Origin: Methylococcales bacterium
GTDB lineage: Bacteria > Pseudomonadota > Gammaproteobacteria > Methylococcales > Methylomonadaceae
Assembly: GCA_009692395.1 (NCBI GenBank)
Contig: SHZG01000091.1
Location: 1 to 9,381, forward strand
Length of the DNA: 9,381 bases
Direction of reading: 5' to 3'
Below the pieces are notes generated by a model that searched no databases, was not told where the DNA came from, and saw only the letters and a program-made list of their open reading frames with translations. Shown piece after piece: positions 6,765-9,381 of this stretch (positions are counted from its first letter, which is position 1; every line of letters begins with the position of its first letter). The position numbers were made by a program, and so were the translations under genes.

Positions 6765-8269
6765 ATGGCATTAGCCGTTGTCTATAGTCGAGGGCGTTCT
6801 GGCATAGAAGCTCCGTTAGTCACCGTGGAAGTTCACGTTGCTAACGGGCTACCTGCACTCAATATTGTCGGCTTGCCCGAAGCCGCTGTGAAAGAACGCA
6901 AAGACCGTGTGCGCAGTGCCATATTAAACTCGCGCTTTGACTTTCCCATGCAGCGCATCACCATTAATCTCGCGCCTGCTGCTTTACCCAAAGAAGGCGG
7001 ACGTTTTGATTTAGCTATTGCCTTAGGCATACTCGCGGCTTCAGGGCAGATTCCTAGCACCAATCTCAAGGACTATGAATGTGTTGGCGAACTATCGTTA
7101 GGCGGTGATTGACGCCCGATTAAAGGCATATTGCCTGTGGCGATACAAGCTAGAAACAATCAGCGAAAACTCATTTTACCCAAAGAAAATACTGCCGAAG
7201 CCGCGCTGGTCAAAGGCATAGAAATCATTCCTGCGGTACATTTATTAGAAATTTGCGCCTATCTGAATGGGCAAAAACAAATTCCTGTGGAATACGCCCA
7301 ACCTAGTCAAGAAATTGTCAGTGACAGAGTGTATTTTTCCGATGTTCACGGTCTATCACGTTAAACGTGCCTTTGAAATAGCCGCCGCTGGAGCGCATAA
7401 CTTACTCATGCTTGGGTCTCCTGGTACGGGTAAATCCATGTTAGCGGCTCGCTTGCCGACTATTTTGCCGCTACTCACAGAACAACAAGCCCAAGAATCT
7501 GCCGCCATTGCCTCCATCAGCGACCAAGAATGGGATGTACATAACTGGTTAAAACCGCCGTACCGTGCGCCCCATCACACTGCGTCAGCCACCGCGCTAG
7601 TCGGTGGTGGTAGCAATCCCCGACCGGGTGAAATATCACTGGCGCATAACGGGGCGTTATTTCTCGATGAACTGCCCGAATTTGACTGAAAAGTATTAGA
7701 AGTGTTACGCGAACCACTAGAATCAAGGCATAGCGTCATTGCCCGCGCCGCCCGACAAGTCAATTTTCCTGCGCGTTTTCAACTCATTGCTGCCATGAAT
7801 CCCTGCCCCTGTGGTTATTTAGGCGATAGCTCAGGGCGTTGTCATTGCAGTTCAGAACAAGTCATGCGTTACCGTGCCAGAGTGTCAAGGCCATTGCTGG
7901 ATAGAATTGATATGCACCTTGAAGTCCCTAGAGTCTCCCATGAAGTATTACGCAACGGCTCACCACAAGGCGAAGAAAGTAGTGCTATCATTAGAGCCAG
8001 AGTCGTTGCAGCGCGTAATCTCGCTGTCGCCCGACACGGCAAAGCCAATGCCATTCTAAATGCCAAAGAAGTCAAACAACTGTGTGTATTATCTGCACAA
8101 GGCTATTCACTGCTAGAACAAGCAATGGATAGATTTGGCTTATCCCACCGCGCGTATCACCGTATTTTAAATACTGGCGCGTACCATAGCTGATTTGGCT
8201 GGGTCGCCACAAATTGAAATCAACCATTTAAGTGAAGCGATTAGTTATCGGAAATTGGATAGAAAATAG
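6765..8269 (+). pseudogene. comM: ComM (YifB, magnesium-chelatase-like AAA+ ATPase), inactivated by two stops and two frameshifts
   Basis: Intact ComM is a hexameric AAA+ helicase that promotes branch migration during natural transformation. Joining the frames gives a normal-length protein of about 500 residues, with the N-terminal Lon-S5-like/ChlI domain, Walker A GSPGTGKS (7414-7437), Walker B ALFLDE (7654-7671), AAMNPCPCGY (about 7789-7818), LLDRID, and the Mg-chelatase C-terminal domain ending at TAG 8267-8269. There are four lesions. TGA at 7110-7112 stands where homologues have Leu (GG-D/E-L-RPIKG). A net two-base loss lies near 7356 (DVHGL then HVKRA). TGA at 7687-7689 replaces the expected Arg in FDRKVLEVLREPLE, consistent with CGA to TGA. 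A one-base gain lies at 8170-8173, after which ARTIADLAGSPQIE continues in the next frame. In addition, the usual SGPLLDRID reads SRPLLDRID (codon 7888-7890). A good AGGA (6752-6755) precedes the start. Similarity is otherwise high, so the decay looks recent. Confidence 0.93.
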
Positions 8270-8336
8270 GGTAGACTTAGAGAATCCTCACCCCGCCCGA
8301 CAATGTGTTTCTTTGATTAAAATACTGCCGTAGATT

Positions 8337-8924
8337 ATGAGTAATGTTATCCCACTGATTACTAGAAAAGTTGTGTGTGAATATCACTTACTGGGATTGG
8401 TTATTATCATGTCCTATCTAATGTGTAGCTTACACGCAGACATATTCTGGGAAATTTTACCTGTTATCAGTACAACGAGCTTGTGCCTTGTTGCTGCGGG
8501 TATTGTGTTTCGATTCAAACGCCCTTTATGGCTACATACCCTGTCGTTTACAAAAAATCAGATTCAACAGCTCATTTTTGATATATCGCCTTACTTATTC
8601 ACCGCCTTAGTTGTTATGCTTATGGAGGCATTGGTTATTAATCAGCCCCTGCTGTTGGTGAGCAAAGTAGTCATTGCAATTATTAGTATTGGCTTTTACA
8701 CCGCAGTTGGGATTGCACTAGAAGTTGAATATGAGCATATTAAAAACCATCAGGGCTACGAGGCAAAAAATATTACCCAAATCATTCCTGCTGCCTGCAA
8801 ATGGCGTTACTTCCACCTAATATTATTAATAATCGCGCTATTAATTTTTAGTTTAGTGTGGCTAGATCATAGCCTAGATGGTAATCATCACGATTTTCAG
8901 GAACTGTTTTTCATTAGTAGGTAG
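8337..8924 (+). CDS. Unrecognised multi-spanning membrane protein, truncated by IS insertion
   Basis: I do not recognise this 195-residue product. It has about five hydrophobic segments, at roughly 18-33, 39-58, 83-101, 105-128 and 158-176, separated by short loops with basic patches (RFKRP at 59-63, FTKNQ at 71-75). This looks like the membrane half of a larger protein, for example an N-terminal sensor or transport domain, but no catalytic motif is present. Host sequence ends at 8919. The last Arg codon spans the junction, and the TAG stop at 8922-8924 belongs to the IS end (ggTAGtggg). The natural C-terminus is therefore probably lost. The ATG at 8337 has no clear ribosome site; a TAAAAT at 8318-8323 is too close to be a comfortable promoter for this start. 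An internal ATG (residue 25) is an alternative. Confidence 0.6.
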   Translation: MSNVIPLITRKVVCEYHLLGLVIIMSYLMCSLHADIFWEILPVISTTSLCLVAAGIVFRFKRPLWLHTLSFTKNQIQQLIFDISPYLFTALVVMLMEALVINQPLLLVSKVVIAIISIGFYTAVGIALEVEYEHIKNHQGYEAKNITQIIPAACKWRYFHLILLIIALLIFSLVWLDHSLDGNHHDFQELFFISR

Positions 8925-9381
8925 TGGGCTAAATCTGTGATGATAGATTAAAATCACGGGCAGAATAAAATCACACTTACCTAAAAGCCCTTATGAGCTG
9001 CTACCAAGAAATCACCTGTCCATTCTGTAAAAGTAACCAGATGAGCAAGTCAGGACGCAATGCAACGGGAGAGCCACGTTACCGTTGTCGACACCCGTTG
9101 TGCATGACAAAAACCTTTATGCTGAGCTACCGATACCGCGCTTGTGAAGTAGGCATTAAGACCAAGATAGTAAACATGGCAATCAATGGTAGCGGTATCC
9201 GCGATACGGCGCGGGTATGAAAAATCAACAAGGACACCGTCCTTAGCACGTTAAAAAAAAGCCAATACGTTGGTACAAGTCCATCCAAAGCTAACTGAAT
9301 TCAGCGTCAACAGCGGGCTGGAAGTCAGGCTAGAAGCGGCTGTCGAGATTGAAATGGACGAGCAGTGGTCTTATGTAGGCA
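8920..9381 (+). mobile_element. IS1-family insertion sequence, right copy (partial, runs off the window edge)
   Basis: This begins with ggtagtgggctaaatctgtg, the inverted counterpart of the left element, and carries an InsA-like gene followed by an InsB-like region with the IS1 hallmark MDEQWSYVG (9354-9380), which includes the first Asp of the DDE site. The flanking host sequence (tcattagta, 8911-8919) is AT-rich, as IS1 targets often are, and would be the expected target duplication. The other end lies outside the window. The visible coding region is damaged (see the transposase entry), so this copy is probably not autonomous, though its end could still be mobilised by a good copy elsewhere. 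Confidence 0.92.
8993..9381 (+). pseudogene. insA: IS1-family transposase insA-insB', nonsense-mutated, 3' part missing at window edge
   Basis: The InsA part (from ATG 8993) has a zinc-binding pattern at Cys9, Cys12, Cys32 and Cys37 and a helix-turn-helix region (about 57 onward, IVNMAINGSGIRDTARV), both typical of IS1 InsA. TGA at 9218-9220 then interrupts the frame. Translation beyond it still makes sense (KINKDTVLSTLKK), so the TGA replaces an internal residue, probably Leu. At 9253-9260 there is a run of eight A. Past it the InsB' portion (ANTLVQVHPKLTEF, then MDEQWSYVG) lies in the +1 frame relative to InsA. IS1 elements normally join insA and insB' by -1 slippage on an A-rich site. Here the frame difference is +1, so either a base has been gained or lost in the A run or slippage works differently in this element. 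The early stop alone makes the copy defective. Confidence 0.85.

Noticed and set aside
7131..8193. Reading the comM pieces as several separate small genes
   Set aside because: The pieces align end to end with consecutive parts of one ComM protein in family order; none has its own start signal.
149..8919. Calling the whole block a composite transposon
   Set aside because: The cargo is ordinary housekeeping DNA, the outer ends and target duplications are not visible, and the IS copies differ at 5 of 148 positions. Two independent insertions explain it as well.
7110..9220. Three internal TGA codons (7110, 7687, 9218) suggesting TGA is read as an amino acid
   Set aside because: The expected residues differ (probably Leu, Arg, Leu), two of the three lie in a gene that also has frameshifts, the third is in a multicopy IS, and trkA ends in TGA at normal family length. 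All other intact genes contain no internal TGA.

Overview
The window looks like chromosome from an AT-rich gammaproteobacterium. LpxC implies a Gram-negative cell with lipid A. The combination of ZapE, a TrkA/TrkH potassium uptake pair, SpeE, UbiK and a ComM-family gene is typical of Gammaproteobacteria. The protein sequences feel closest to sulfur-oxidising or methanotrophic lineages (Thiotrichales/Methylococcales), but that placement is an impression and was not computed.

Layout. Positions 1-148 are the outward-facing end of an IS1-family insertion sequence that runs off the left edge. Next comes lpxC on the minus strand, then a 147-bp divergent intergenic region. The plus strand then carries zapE, trkA-trkH (34 bp apart, probably one operon), speE behind a perfect TATAAT box, ubiK, and a comM gene broken by two in-frame stops and two frameshifts. 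An unrecognised multi-spanning membrane protein follows. It is cut off by a second copy of the same IS, which starts at 8920 and runs off the right edge in the opposite orientation to the left copy.

How the genes relate. Most are independent housekeeping functions: lipid A synthesis (lpxC), Z-ring/division ATPase (zapE), potassium uptake (trkAH), spermidine synthesis (speE) and ubiquinone biosynthesis assembly (ubiK). They do not form one pathway. The accessory part is the pair of IS1-family ends, which match at 143 of 148 positions with no gaps. They bracket 8.77 kb of chromosome in inverted orientation.

I see no tRNA, rRNA, CRISPR array, defence system or toxin-antitoxin pair, and no convincing new biological system. 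The points that merit a second look are the decay of comM, the IS-truncated membrane gene, the dead right-hand IS copy, and lpxC standing divergent from zapE rather than downstream of ftsZ.
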